Below, one piece after another: positions 6,948-16,100 of a stretch of 32,276 bases of DNA. The notes below the pieces were generated by a model, which worked only from the letters and a program-made list of their open reading frames with translations, had not been told where the DNA came from and did no database searches. The DNA lies in NCBI GenBank assembly GCA_043764015.1, contig JAYUKY010000102.1, forward strand, positions 1-32,276, read 5' to 3'. Origin of the DNA: JANYGM01 sp043764015. GTDB taxonomy: Bacteria; Bacteroidota; Bacteroidia; Cytophagales; Thermonemataceae. The position numbers and the translations under genes are program-made. Within the stretch, counting starts at the first letter, position 1. Every line of letters begins with the position of its first letter.

Positions 6948-8018
6948 TTATTTTTTTACTGCTAATTGTCCACAAGCGGCATCAATATCTTTGCCTCTGC
7001 TACGCCTAACATTTACATTTAATCCTTTATTTTCCAGGTAGTTAGCAAATTTCTCTAATGTATCAGCATCAGTATTGACAAAATCAGCATCAGAAATAGG
7101 ATTATATTCTATGATATTGATGTTACAAGGCATTTTTTTTGCAAAACGGTACAATTCTTCTGCATCTTTTTGCGTATCATTAAAATTATAAAAAACAATA
7201 TATTCAAAAGTAATCCTATTTTTTGTTTTTTCATAAAAATACAAAAGTGCCTCTGTGAGTGCTTCCAACGAATTACTTTCGTTGATGGGCATTATTTGGT
7301 TACGTTTTTCGTCATTGGCAGCGTGCAAAGAAACCGCTAAATTGAACTTTACATCATCATCAGCCAATTTTTTTATCATTTTAGCAATACCAGCCGTAGA
7401 AACCGTAATGCGTTTGCTTGCCATTCCTAGCCCTTCCGTAGAAGTGATTTTTTGGATAGCTTCCATTACGTTATTATAATTGAGCAAAGGCTCACCCATT
7501 CCCATAAAAACTATGTTAGAAAGTGGTATTTGATAGTTTTCTTCTGCTTGCTGTGCAATACTAACGACTTGGTCGTAAATTTCTGCGGCATCAAGATTGC
7601 GTTCACGTTTCATATAACCAGTTGCACAAAACTTGCATGTAAGCGAACAACCCACCTGCGAGGACACGCAAGCCGTCATACGTGAGCTTGTGGGGATAAG
7701 TACGCCTTCAATGAGATGTTTGTCGTGGAGTTGAAATGCTGATTTTATGGTTCTGTCGGCACTTATTTGTACTTTGTAGGTAGAAATGCTGTTGATAACA
7801 AAATTTTGTTTTAAAATATCTCTAGTTTTAAGTGAAAGATTGCTCATTATGTCAAAGTTTTGGGCTGATTTTTGCCAAAGCCATTCATAAATTTGTTTTG
7901 CCCTAAATTTTTTCTCTCCTTTTTCCAAAAGATTGCTCTCAAGCTCCAAAAGAGATAGTTTTCTTATGTCTATTTTTGTAGCAGTAATGCTTTGTGTGTC
8001 TATTTCGCTGATTTCCAT
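6948..8018 (-). CDS. rlmN: 23S rRNA (adenine(2503)-C2)-methyltransferase
   Basis: RlmN is a radical-SAM enzyme that methylates C2 of A2503 in 23S rRNA and A37 of some tRNAs. The 356-residue protein shows the CSLTCKFC cluster motif (Cys124, Cys128, Cys131), FMGMGEPLLNYNNV, VSTAGIAKMIKKLA, LAVSLHAANDEKRNQIMP and FEYIVFYNFND. The near-C-terminal RRSRGKDIDAACGQLA carries the Cys expected to resolve the methyl-enzyme intermediate. The N-terminal 80 residues are the accessory RNA-binding part. The start at 8018 is preceded by a 10-bp tandem repeat (TATTCTGTTG) and a candidate promoter. Confidence 0.96.
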   Translation of the reverse strand: MEISEIDTQSITATKIDIRKLSLLELESNLLEKGEKKFRAKQIYEWLWQKSAQNFDIMSNLSLKTRDILKQNFVINSISTYKVQISADRTIKSAFQLHDKHLIEGVLIPTSSRMTACVSSQVGCSLTCKFCATGYMKRERNLDAAEIYDQVVSIAQQAEENYQIPLSNIVFMGMGEPLLNYNNVMEAIQKITSTEGLGMASKRITVSTAGIAKMIKKLADDDVKFNLAVSLHAANDEKRNQIMPINESNSLEALTEALLYFYEKTKNRITFEYIVFYNFNDTQKDAEELYRFAKKMPCNINIIEYNPISDADFVNTDADTLEKFANYLENKGLNVNVRRSRGKDIDAACGQLAVKK

Positions 8019-8020
8019 TG

Positions 8021-8044
8021 TATTCTGTTGTATTCTGTTGTATT
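8021..8044. repeat. 10-bp tandem repeat upstream of rlmN
   Basis: TATTCTGTTG occurs twice in tandem (8021-8030, 8031-8040) followed by a partial copy, immediately upstream of the rlmN start in its leader. Confidence 0.7.
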
Positions 8045-8061
8045 ATTTTCTGATTGAAGTG

Positions 8062-8096
8062 CAAATTTACACAAATTTCTCTGGAAATATACAAAA
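8062..8096 (-). promoter_or_regulatory. Candidate rlmN promoter
   Basis: On the minus strand, TTTTG (8096-8092) and TAAATTTG (8069-8062) fit the Bacteroidota -33/-7 pattern with a 22-base spacer, slightly long. It is about 43 bases upstream of the rlmN start. Prediction only. Confidence 0.4.
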
Positions 8097-8138
8097 TGCC
8101 ACGAATACACAAACAAAAACATTCGTGTATTCGTGGCA
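8097..8138 (-). terminator. Terminator after the acyltransferase gene
   Basis: TGCCACGAATACAC (8097-8110) and GTGTATTCGTGGCA (8125-8138) are perfect 14-bp arms with a 14-base loop. It lies between the minus-strand acyltransferase stop and the rlmN promoter, with TTTTG after the stem on the minus strand. Confidence 0.75.
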
Positions 8139-8157
8139 GAAGAGCATAAACTAAAAA

Positions 8158-9333
8158 TTATTTTTTTGCATAAATAGTTTTTATTATTTTCTTGCTTTTT
8201 ACTCTTCTAAAACCATTGATACCCAACGGAATCCAGCCCAAAATAGGGATAAAATAGGCCAAAATCATAGGATTTTGAAAAATTATGCGCAACGTAGAAA
8301 GAAAACCAAGTTTTAGTTTTGAGGTATAATCTTTCTTTTTGAGGCGTACTCTATCAAATTCTTTACACAAAAGCGGCCACCCAAAAGGCAAAGTATAAGG
8401 AAACATTTTGATATTTCGCCAAATTCCCTTAAAGAAAGAACTCCATTGATACGGATTTTTGCCATATTTTTCTGCGCCTGCGGTAAGTTCTGACTGCATC
8501 TGCACTTGTATTTTTTCTGCTATTGCCGTAAAATCTTCATATGTAAGTTCCTCAAAAGGCTTATCTGTCATATCAGAAGGACGTATGCGCTTGCCCATTA
8601 CATACGTAAGACGTGCAGGAAAACCCATATAAAATACCCAAGGAAAAAGCAACACAAAAATAGTAATAAACCCAACAGGCAAAAACGGTATGCCAATAAA
8701 ATTTATTATTTTATTTACAAGTGGAAAAGTATAGGTATAAGGATTGATAAACTCCCCATTAACAGTAGAAAAAGGAATAATATCAGTTTGGTATTTTAGG
8801 CTCATACGCACCATAGAAGTAGAAACCTTCTGAAATTGGTATCTTTTATCAAAACCTTTTCCAATTCCTGGTACACCTTCTGGATAAACCATAATATTGA
8901 AGTCATTTTGATGCATCATAGTATCAAAATTAAGGCTGGAAGCATCAATACTTGAGCCTACATTTTTCCAAAAATAATTGATTTGGTAGGTATTCATTAG
9001 CACAGATGCCGACAACATAGGAGAAGTAATAGGTCTTATGGCATTTGGTCCATAATCACAAAGTTTGTGAATACGGTAGGCAAGCACCATAGCGTCCCAA
9101 GGAAAAGCCATTCCAGAGTGATTACTAGCAAAAATAAGCGGAATATCAGGATTATTTCTTTGGGGATAATCTTCAAAACCAACCATTTCTGAACGAAAAT
9201 AAGCATCATCAAGCAAAGTCATCACATCTTGGCAGAAAAGTTTGCTGACAGTTACGTCTTCAAAATGGTCTGTGAGAATGTGCATATTCTCTTTTATTTC
9301 GTCATTATAATATTTGTCTAATAAATCTCGCAT
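8158..9333 (-). CDS. Lysophospholipid/glycerol acyltransferase family protein
   Basis: A 391-residue PlsC-type acyltransferase. The motif FASNHSGMAFPWDAM (68-82) supplies His72 and Asp80 of the acyltransferase active site, with a spacing longer than the usual HX4D. VYPEGVPGIGKGFDKRYQFQK supplies the PEG glycerol-phosphate-binding motif. One strong hydrophobic segment (IPFLPVGFITIFVLLFPWVFYMGFPA) and a C-terminal hydrophobic patch suggest membrane attachment. Relatives transfer acyl chains to lyso-lipids or to other membrane alcohols, and the acceptor here is unknown. ATG 9333 is preceded by a decamer array (minus-strand ACAACTTATA) instead of a clear ribosome binding site. Confidence 0.85.
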   Translation of the reverse strand: MRDLLDKYYNDEIKENMHILTDHFEDVTVSKLFCQDVMTLLDDAYFRSEMVGFEDYPQRNNPDIPLIFASNHSGMAFPWDAMVLAYRIHKLCDYGPNAIRPITSPMLSASVLMNTYQINYFWKNVGSSIDASSLNFDTMMHQNDFNIMVYPEGVPGIGKGFDKRYQFQKVSTSMVRMSLKYQTDIIPFSTVNGEFINPYTYTFPLVNKIINFIGIPFLPVGFITIFVLLFPWVFYMGFPARLTYVMGKRIRPSDMTDKPFEELTYEDFTAIAEKIQVQMQSELTAGAEKYGKNPYQWSSFFKGIWRNIKMFPYTLPFGWPLLCKEFDRVRLKKKDYTSKLKLGFLSTLRIIFQNPMILAYFIPILGWIPLGINGFRRVKSKKIIKTIYAKK

Positions 9334-9340
9334 AAATTAT

Positions 9341-9390
9341 TTAAGTTGCTAATTAAGTTGTTATAAGTTGTTATAAGTTGTTATAAGTTG
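9341..9390 (-). repeat. Decamer array before the acyltransferase start
   Basis: TTATAAGTTG occurs three times in tandem (9361-9390), with degenerate copies at 9343-9360. Read on the gene's strand the unit is CAACTTATAA, resembling the CAACTCA heptad with three extra bases. It ends about 10 bases from the start codon. Confidence 0.8.
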
Positions 9391-9406
9391 TTTTTAATAT
9401 TTTTAT

Positions 9407-9438
9407 TCGTACCTCATACTTCAAATTTCCTACCTCAA
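9407..9438 (-). repeat. Post-stop heptad array after the second YbjN gene
   Basis: On the gene's strand, units GAGGTAG, GAAATTT, GAAGTAT and GAGGTAC begin three bases after the stop codon. On the plus strand this reads CGTACCTCATACTTC, the same units as at 6558. Confidence 0.75.
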
Positions 9439-9440
9439 CA

Positions 9441-9878
9441 TCACCTTCCTCCAATATATTTTTCTCTAAAATATTCTTCATATTCTTCTCCATACGCTCC
9501 AATTCTATCTATTATGTTAGAAATTTCATTTTTTGAAAGGTCTGTAAGTTCTCTAATATGTTTGAGATAAAGCCAATTTTCTACACGAGTAAAGCTAATT
9601 CCAAATAAGATATGCCCTATTTCTAGTGCATCAGTGGCGACTTCTCCCATTTTTCCGTTGGGAACTTCAATAAGTGGGCAAAACACTTGAAAATAATTCT
9701 CCTTATTAGTTTCATCATAAAAAACATCAATCCAAATAGAAGCATTACCTTTGCTGAGATTCCATTGCCCATCTTCTACAATGTCATCTTCGTCCATTCC
9801 ACGACATTCAACAGGGTCAATACCCAAATTTTTGATAACTTCTTCTACTATTTTGTAATAATCTGTGAGTACGCTCAT
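9441..9878 (-). CDS. YbjN-like protein
   Basis: A 145-residue acidic soluble protein. Its layout (N-terminal helix YYKIVEEVIKNLGIDPVE, beta strands WNLSKGNASIWIDVFYD, FQVFCPLIEVPN, then helices ATDALEIGHILFGISFTRVENWLYLKHIREL and SKNEISNIIDRIGAYGEEYEEYF) parallels the YbjN/type III chaperone-like protein at 3105. They are weakly similar and look like distant paralogues. It is rich in Asp and Glu, which fits a chaperone-like binding role, but function is unknown. Start ATG 9878 is divergent from the HesB-like gene. Confidence 0.6.
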   Translation of the reverse strand: MSVLTDYYKIVEEVIKNLGIDPVECRGMDEDDIVEDGQWNLSKGNASIWIDVFYDETNKENYFQVFCPLIEVPNGKMGEVATDALEIGHILFGISFTRVENWLYLKHIRELTDLSKNEISNIIDRIGAYGEEYEEYFREKYIGGR

Positions 9879-9960
9879 AGTTTAGTTGGGATATTATTTT
9901 TCTTTCAAAAATGTAAATAAATCTTGGATAAATCAAATTTCTTGCAAACTTTTTTGTTAT

Positions 9961-9968
9961 TATCTTTG
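9961..9968 (+). promoter_or_regulatory. Candidate -7 box of the HesB-like gene
   Basis: TATCTTTG matches TAnnTTTG and lies about 57 bases before the ATG. The best -33 candidate, TTG at 9942, is only 16 bases away, so this is tentative. Confidence 0.35.
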
Positions 9969-10024
9969 AAAACCTACTAAATTTGTTTCCTATCTTGTTT
10001 ATAATTTAAAAAAAAGAAATTCAA

Positions 10025-10315
10025 ATGAATATTTCACCTATAAATATCACGCCACTTGCTTTGGAAGAAGTCAGAAAAATAATGGCAAATAAAGGTATTC
10101 CTGCTGGTTATAGCCTGCGTGTTGGTGTACGTGGAGGCGGCTGTGGTGCATCTTTTATGTTAGGTTTTGATACAGAAAAAGCTTTTGACCAAATTTATAC
10201 GTATGAGGATATTTTAGTTTTGATAGATAAAAGACAGCTAATGTATGTTTTGGGCATTCTGATAGACTATGAGCAAACCGCAGAAGGTATAGGATTTACT
10301 TTTGCTAAACAATAA
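10025..10315 (+). CDS. HesB/IscA-like protein lacking the C-terminal CxC
   Basis: A 96-residue A-type Fe-S carrier-like protein: ITPLALEEVRKIM (8-20), LRVGVRGGGCGASFMLGFD (31-49, with the first conserved Cys40), then VLIDKRQLMYVLGILIDYEQT and GIGFTFAK. Normal IscA, SufA and ErpA use Cys in the GGCxG region plus a CxC near the C-terminus (GFxFxNPNA...CGCG) to hold iron or a cluster. Here the chain stops right after GFTF, so only one of three ligands remains. It may bind a cluster as a dimer with other ligands, or have a different role. The call rests on the fold motifs. A terminator follows immediately. Confidence 0.8.
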   Translation: MNISPINITPLALEEVRKIMANKGIPAGYSLRVGVRGGGCGASFMLGFDTEKAFDQIYTYEDILVLIDKRQLMYVLGILIDYEQTAEGIGFTFAKQ

Positions 10316-10321
10316 AAAAAC

Positions 10322-10350
10322 GCCCCGAAAGTTAGAACTTTCAGGGCATT
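10322..10350. terminator. Bidirectional terminator
   Basis: GCCCCGAAAG (from 10323) pairs with CTTTCAGGGC (to 10347), with one mismatch, flanked by A-run and T-run. It serves the HesB-like gene and the convergent membrane-protein gene. Confidence 0.8.
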
Positions 10351-10352
10351 TT

Positions 10353-10856
10353 TTATGCTAAATTAGCCAAATCAGGGAATTTTTCCAAAAGTTTTTTCAA
10401 AATATTATCTGTTTGGGTTTCTTTTTCTTGATGTTTCAATTCTTTTTCTATGTGTTTTAGTTCTTTTTCTTTGAGTAAATCAATTTCCTTTTTGAGTTCT
10501 GCAGTAGTTGCTTCAACAGGTTTCAGGGCGGCTTGTCTGTCCCAAAAAATATAACTAATAAAGCCCAACATAGCGGCAATAAGTATGCCTATAAGCCCCA
10601 TTAAGCCTATCATTAGATTAGTGAGCATCTCAAAACGTTTATCTATTGATTTCTCAAGCGTATCAAGACGTTTATCAACGGATTTTTTCAAGCCATCTAT
10701 TTTAGTAGTAGTAACAGCTTGTTGTTTGGAAAGTTCTGCTATCTGTTCGCCTTGTTTAGAGAGTTGCTTAGAAATATCTAACAATATTTCTCTATCACTT
10801 TGAGCAAATAACACAAATGGAAGCAGTATTAGCAATATTAAAAGTATTTTTTTCAT
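10353..10856 (-). CDS. Secreted or membrane coiled-coil protein of unknown function
   Basis: A 167-residue protein with a clear signal peptide (MKKILLILLILLPFVLFAQ). A periplasmic heptad-rich helix follows (about 22-80, ISKQLSKQGEQIAELSKQQ, VDKRLDTLEKSIDKRFEML), then one transmembrane segment (about 82-106, LMIGLMGLIGILIAAMLGFISYIF). The cytoplasmic tail has a charged coiled coil (LKKEIDLLKEKELKHIEKELK). No catalytic motif is visible. The design resembles small scaffold or stress proteins, but I do not recognise the family. It lies 62 bases downstream of the SGNH lipoprotein gene on the same strand and could be co-transcribed with it. Confidence 0.65.
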   Translation of the reverse strand: MKKILLILLILLPFVLFAQSDREILLDISKQLSKQGEQIAELSKQQAVTTTKIDGLKKSVDKRLDTLEKSIDKRFEMLTNLMIGLMGLIGILIAAMLGFISYIFWDRQAALKPVEATTAELKKEIDLLKEKELKHIEKELKHQEKETQTDNILKKLLEKFPDLANLA

Positions 10857-10918
10857 CTTTTTGTGTCCTTAACAATGCAAAGATAAACTAAAATTTTAAA
10901 ACTTCAAAAATTAAGAAT

Positions 10919-11713
10919 TTAATCATTTTTCTCAATAAAATCAAAAACCTCTTCTGCAATCCATTCGTAGTAGGGGCTATCCAAATGCACTTTATCAGGC
11001 AGAATTTGTGCTAAACTAAGTTTTTTTTCTTTCATTTTATTGATAATGGCTTTGTGTGTGTCCAAAAAATATACTTTATGCTCTTTCGCAACTGCCTTAA
11101 TTACAGGAATATAACCTGCAATAATAGCATTTTGGGGCGTATCTGTGGGTGTTGGTGTGAGAAATAATACCAACATTTTTTCTTTTTTAGCTCTTTTGAC
11201 TATTTCCGTAAGATTTTTTTTGAGCATTACTTGTGTAAAGCTACTGTAAGCATCATTTATACCAAATTTTAGGACAAGCAAATCAGGTTTTTTGGGTGAA
11301 ATAAGGTCATCAAAATTAGTTAGTGCTTGGTCAGAACGCCAGCCATTATGCCCTTCATTCACTACTTCCAGCAATATTTTAGGATATTTTGCACCAAACA
11401 TTGCCGCAAGTTCTTGCGGATAAGGTTTATCAACTTGTTTGGAAGAAAGGACAGAAAAGCCATAAGTAATACTATTTCCAAAACACACGATTTTGATAGA
11501 ATCTTGCCCTAAAATGGCTCTTTCTTTGAGTGCCTTGAGAGATGTAAGTTTTTGCTTTTCCTCATTATAAAATACAATATTATTCATAAAACTATCAATT
11601 TTGACTATTTTTTGAGGAATAGTATCTTTTGTATTTGATTGATTATTCACTTGATTATTAGGGATTTTGCAAGCACTCAACAAAATAAAAAGAAAATTGA
11701 AAAAAGTTTGCAT
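10919..11713 (-). CDS. SGNH/GDSL-family hydrolase lipoprotein
   Basis: A serine hydrolase of the SGNH fold, acting on an unknown ester, predicted to sit in the envelope. The start ATG at 11713 is preferred over an upstream TTG (11725). It gives a signal peptide with lipobox LLSAC, so Cys15 would be lipidated. Block I is CFGNSITYG with Ser81 as nucleophile, block II includes NEGHNG (oxyanion Gly), block III is FGIND (Asn153), and block V is PDKVHLD with Asp240 and His243. The 264-residue length is normal. The closest relatives are carbohydrate- or lipid-esterases, but the substrate cannot be deduced. Confidence 0.88.
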   Translation of the reverse strand: MQTFFNFLFILLSACKIPNNQVNNQSNTKDTIPQKIVKIDSFMNNIVFYNEEKQKLTSLKALKERAILGQDSIKIVCFGNSITYGFSVLSSKQVDKPYPQELAAMFGAKYPKILLEVVNEGHNGWRSDQALTNFDDLISPKKPDLLVLKFGINDAYSSFTQVMLKKNLTEIVKRAKKEKMLVLFLTPTPTDTPQNAIIAGYIPVIKAVAKEHKVYFLDTHKAIINKMKEKKLSLAQILPDKVHLDSPYYEWIAEEVFDFIEKND

Positions 11714-11721
11714 AAATGTAG

Positions 11722-11752
11722 TCAATTACGGATTAACAATTACGAATTACGG
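11722..11752 (-). repeat. Pre-start heptad array, AATTACG type
   Basis: AATTACG, GATTAAC, AATTACG, AATTACG: a period of 7 bp ending about nine bases before the lipoprotein ATG on the minus strand. Confidence 0.7.
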
Positions 11753-11779
11753 AAAAGCACATAAAAAGTAGTAGCAAAA

Positions 11780-11806
11780 AATACCTCACACCTCACACCT
11801 CAAAAT
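11780..11806 (-). repeat. Post-stop heptad array, GAGGTGT type
   Basis: On the gene's strand, TTTTGAGGTGTGAGGTGTG follows the DUF4350 stop codon directly. The same sequence follows the anti-sigma stop at 32131. Confidence 0.8.
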
Positions 11807-12996
11807 TACTTCTTAAATGCTTTTATTTGTGCGTTTAGGCTAATAAGTTGATTGTCCGAAATTTGGGCATATTGTTGTATTTGTTGTATCAAAAGAAATA
11901 ATTTTTGAACATCTTCTTGTGTTTTGGCTGCTTTTTGTGCTATTTTCTCTACATAATCAAGATTTGGTTCATTGATGTTAATAGATAATTTGGTACGAAT
12001 GTAAGTAAAAAGAAAATTTATCTTTTTTAAGGCAAGATTTTTGTGGTCTTTATTTTGAAAATAAAGCACGCCAATAGTGTCTGCAAACTCTAAAGTAGTA
12101 TTCTTTGGTGGAATAATAATAGGAATTGGGCGTTGTTTGCGTTTTGCCATAAAAAAAATAAGAAGCAAAATAGTTGCTACAAGTACATTAAAAGCCCAAT
12201 CAATGGCTTCTTTTGACTTAATGACACGCAAAAGAGAGGATTCTTTTTGCGTTACGGGGTCATATTTACTATATTTGTAATATTCGTCCCAAAGTGTGTG
12301 CTGATTTGGCAAAAAAGACCAAGATTTTGCCACAAATTCTGCATTATTTCTGCTCACAATGTTATAATTAGTGAAAGCAATAGGAGAACTACTCACCCAA
12401 AAATGCCCTTTCCCAAATTTTATGGACATATAAACAGGCTCATTATGCTGATTAGTGGCGAGTATAGCCGTCTTTGACTTATCAAAATCTACAAAATAAT
12501 GATTAACGGAATTATTTTTGTAGAGATAATTTTTCTGTGCTTTGAGGTTTTTAGACGTAAAATTAAGCTCAATAGAATCTCTCCCATTAAACGAAATATG
12601 CGACGAGGTGCGTAGGGCAAGTTTTGTACCAAAATCTCCTTCAAACATTTCCGCAGCCACAAAAACATTGCCACCATTTTCAACAAAATCAAAAAGCATA
12701 CGAGTATCTTCTGTTGTTGGGTTAAAAAGCTCGGAAACAAACAAATAATTGATATTTTCACCTACCAAACGTGTTGCAATAGCTTGCTGATAAACTGTTT
12801 GAGAAATTTTTTCTACTTTTTGTCCTACAAAAACATCACCCAAAAGCTCATAAAGCAAAAAACCACCATACGGAATTTTATCTCTGTTGGAGTATGAAAT
12901 ACGCCAGTCAATAGGCTTTTTTTTACTGCTTTCCACGTATATAAGCACGCCAACAAGCAGAAAAATCATAAAAATATAAAGAAAATTTTTTCTCAT
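11806..12996 (-). CDS. DUF4350 domain membrane protein
   Basis: A 396-residue protein anchored by an N-terminal segment (FLYIFMIFLLVGVLIYV) and a second one near 265-285 (AFNVLVATILLLIFFMA). The extracytoplasmic part fits DUF4350: IDWRISYSNRDKIPYGGFLLYELL, NYLFVSELFNPTTEDTRMLFDFVENGGNVFVAAEMF, and IKFGKGHFWVSSSPIAFTNYNIV. This is a glutamine-amidotransferase-like fold lacking evident catalytic residues. The cytoplasmic tail is helical. DUF4350 genes often sit with MoxR/DUF58 clusters, but none is present here. A GTG at 13008 is also possible; ATG 12996 gives a cleaner signal anchor. Function is unknown. Confidence 0.8.
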   Translation of the reverse strand: MRKNFLYIFMIFLLVGVLIYVESSKKKPIDWRISYSNRDKIPYGGFLLYELLGDVFVGQKVEKISQTVYQQAIATRLVGENINYLFVSELFNPTTEDTRMLFDFVENGGNVFVAAEMFEGDFGTKLALRTSSHISFNGRDSIELNFTSKNLKAQKNYLYKNNSVNHYFVDFDKSKTAILATNQHNEPVYMSIKFGKGHFWVSSSPIAFTNYNIVSRNNAEFVAKSWSFLPNQHTLWDEYYKYSKYDPVTQKESSLLRVIKSKEAIDWAFNVLVATILLLIFFMAKRKQRPIPIIIPPKNTTLEFADTIGVLYFQNKDHKNLALKKINFLFTYIRTKLSININEPNLDYVEKIAQKAAKTQEDVQKLFLLIQQIQQYAQISDNQLISLNAQIKAFKK

Positions 12997-13027
12997 TTCA
13001 AATACCACATTTTATTAAATTTTTTCT

Positions 13028-13035
13028 CAAATATA
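13028..13035 (-). promoter_or_regulatory. Candidate -7 box for the DUF4350 gene
   Basis: Minus-strand TATATTTG lies about 32 bases before the ATG. No -33 box at the preferred 19-21 base spacing is visible. Confidence 0.35.
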
Positions 13036-13116
13036 AAGAAAAATGATACAAAAACACATTTTATGGATAATTTTTTGTCGTTTTTCCTAAGTTCAAGCTA
13101 TTTTTCTACCTTGAAA

Positions 13117-13155
13117 ACAAAATCCACTTCAAAACAGTTTTGAGGTGGGTTTTGT
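13117..13155 (-). terminator. Terminator of the metal-efflux operon
   Basis: ACAAAATCCACTTCAAAAC-like arm (13117-13135) pairs with 13137-13155 with two or three mismatches. It lies 13 bases beyond the czcA stop codon on the minus strand. Confidence 0.65.
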
Positions 13156-13167
13156 GTTTTTCAAATG

Positions 13168-16100
13168 TTAATACTTTTCATTCTCATTATCTTTTGGAGG
13201 GATTATTTTCTTTATTTCTATCTCTGTTGTATTTGTTTTATCTTCTTCTAAATATTCTTTATGACGTCGTTTCACGGGGTCGGGGTTGCGTTTTTTCTTT
13301 TTGATAAGTTTTTTGGGGCGTTCTTTGTAAGCCCACGCAAAAAGCAAAGGAAATATTAAAAGTGTTAATACTGTGGCACTTATCATTCCACCAATTACGA
13401 CAATGGCTAACGGTTTTTGTGTTTCAGAGCCAATTCCTGTGGAAAGTGCAGCAGGCAAAAGTCCAATAGCAGCCATTAGGGCAGTCATTACGACAGCACG
13501 AGTGCGTGAACTAACGCCATTTATCAGCGCATCTTGCAAACTCATTCCATCAAGCAAATTCTTCTTAAAAACAGAAATCAAAATCACCCCATTTTGAATA
13601 CAAACCCCAAAAAGTGCAATAAAACCAATTCCAGCAGAGATACTAAAAATTACACCCGTAATATGCAACGCCAAAACACCACCCATCATTGCAAAAGGCA
13701 CATTTAGGAGTACCAAAACAGCATCTTTCAAATTGCCAAAGGCCGCATAAAGTAAAATAAAAATTCCTAACAAACACAAAGGAACAACATTTGCAAGCGT
13801 TTTGGAGGCTCGTTGTTGGTTTTCAAACTCGCCTACCCACTCTATACGAGCATTCTTTGGTAACGCTTTTCCTACTTTTTCCTGCGCTTCCGCAATGGTG
13901 CTACCCATATCACGCCCACGTATGGAGAATTTTACACCAATAAAACGACTATTTGCTTCTCTATACACAAATGCTGCACCTGTTTTTTTGTCAATAACAG
14001 AAATTTCTTTTAAAGGAACTTTATTACCCTTCAAACTAGGCACTTTTAGGTTAGCAATATCATCTTCAGTTTTGCGAGAATCAGCCTGATAACGCAAACG
14101 AACATCAAATTTGCGTTCTCCTTCATAAAATTGTGTTGCCGTTTTACCACCAATAGCCATTTCAATAACAGCTTCCGCATCTGCAATAGAAATGCCATAA
14201 CGTGCCATTTTGTCTTGGTCAAGGGTGATATTTAGTTCTGGTTGCCCAATATTTCGCAAAACACCCAAATCCTTAATTCCATCAACTGTGCGCAGTTGTT
14301 TGGTAACTTCATCAGCCATTTGGTCAATTTTTTCCAAATCTCGCCCAAAAATCTTCACCCCAAAAGATGCTTTAAAGCCTGCAACAGCTTCTGCTACATT
14401 ATCTATGATTGGTTGAGAGTAATTAAATATAATTCCAGGATACTGACGCATTTTTTTGTCCATTTCGTCTATGAGTTGGTCATAAGAAATCTTGCGTTTC
14501 CAGTCTTTTTTTGGTTTAAGATTTACTTGAATTTGAGCGAAATAAAAGCCATTTGGGTCTGTTCCGTCATTTGAACGCCCAATTTGGGAAAGTGCGCCAC
14601 TTACTTCATCAAAAGTCTGCAATTCTCTTCTAAATTTTTTGATAAGAGCTGATGTTTCAGGCAGGGAATGGCTCATAGGCATCTCTGCCGTTATCCAAAG
14701 TGCGCCTTCATTCAAAGTTGGTAAAAATTCTGTTCCCAAAAAAGTAAACGAATACAAACTGATTCCCATCACCACAAAAGCCGTAATAATGCTTTTTTTA
14801 GCGTGATTATACGTAAAAGCAAAGCCATTATTGACAATTCTATCAAAGAAATTCACAATAGGATTATTGCGTTCTTTTACATTTTTATTAAGCAGATAGC
14901 TCGCAAGCACAGGCACAAGCGTAAGTGTGTAGATGAGCGCACCCAAAAGCGCAAAACTAAGCGTATAAGCCAAAGGAGAGAACATTTTGCCCTCAACTTT
15001 TTGGAACGCAAAAATAGGAATAAGACTCGTGATAATGATAAGTTTTGCAAAGAAAATAGCTTTTCCCATCTCTATACTGGTTTTTTTGACAAGCCCCAGC
15101 TTTGACATTCTATTAAACGGCAACATTCCAACATCGTGAGCTTTGTGCGCCAAGACGACAAAAAGCCCCTCTACCATCACCACAGCCCCATCTATGATAA
15201 TTCCGAAATCAATAGCACCCATAGAAAGCAAATTAGCAGACATTCCCATTAAACGCAAGCACATAAAGGCAAAAAGCAAGGCAAGCGGAATAATCATTAC
15301 TACAATCAGCGTTGTACGCCAATCAGCCATAAAAATAAGCACTATAACGGTTACAAAAATCACGCCTTCTAACAAGTTATGCGTTACTGTTTCTTGACAA
15401 TAAGCCATCAAAACATCTCTATCATAAAACGTAACCATTTTTACGTCAGAAGGTAATATTTTTTTGTTTAATTCGTTGATTTTGAGCTTTACACGAGCCA
15501 AAACATCTGTTGGATTTTCTCCTTTACGCATCACCACAATTCCCTCAACTACATCATCATTGTCGTTTAAGCCCACCTGACCCACTTTTGGGAGTGCGCC
15601 TTCTTGCACTTTTGCGACATTTCGCACCAAAATAGGCACATCATTGATAGTTGAAATAATGATATTTTCTATATCTCCAATGCTTTTCAGAAGTCCAATA
15701 CCACGCACCACAAACGCCTGACCATTTTTTTCTATGACATCACCGCCTACGTTTATGTTACTTTTTTTAACGGCTTCATACACTTCTAAGGGTGTTATAT
15801 TGTATTTTGCAATCAAAATAGGATTTACTTGTATCTCAAAAATCTTATCAGAACCGCCAAAAGACACAATATCAGCCACACCTGCCACGCTACGCAAATT
15901 ACGGTCAATTACCCAGTTTTGGATAGTGAGCAAATCAGACACTTTGCGTCCTTTACCTGTCAAAGTATAACGAAAAATCTCGCCTGTAGGTCCGTAGGGC
16001 GGTTGTACTTCTGGCTCAATGCCCTCTGGAAGACTTACATTTTTGAGCATATTATTAACTTGTTGCCTTGCAAAAAAGTCCTCTACGCCATCATCAAAGA

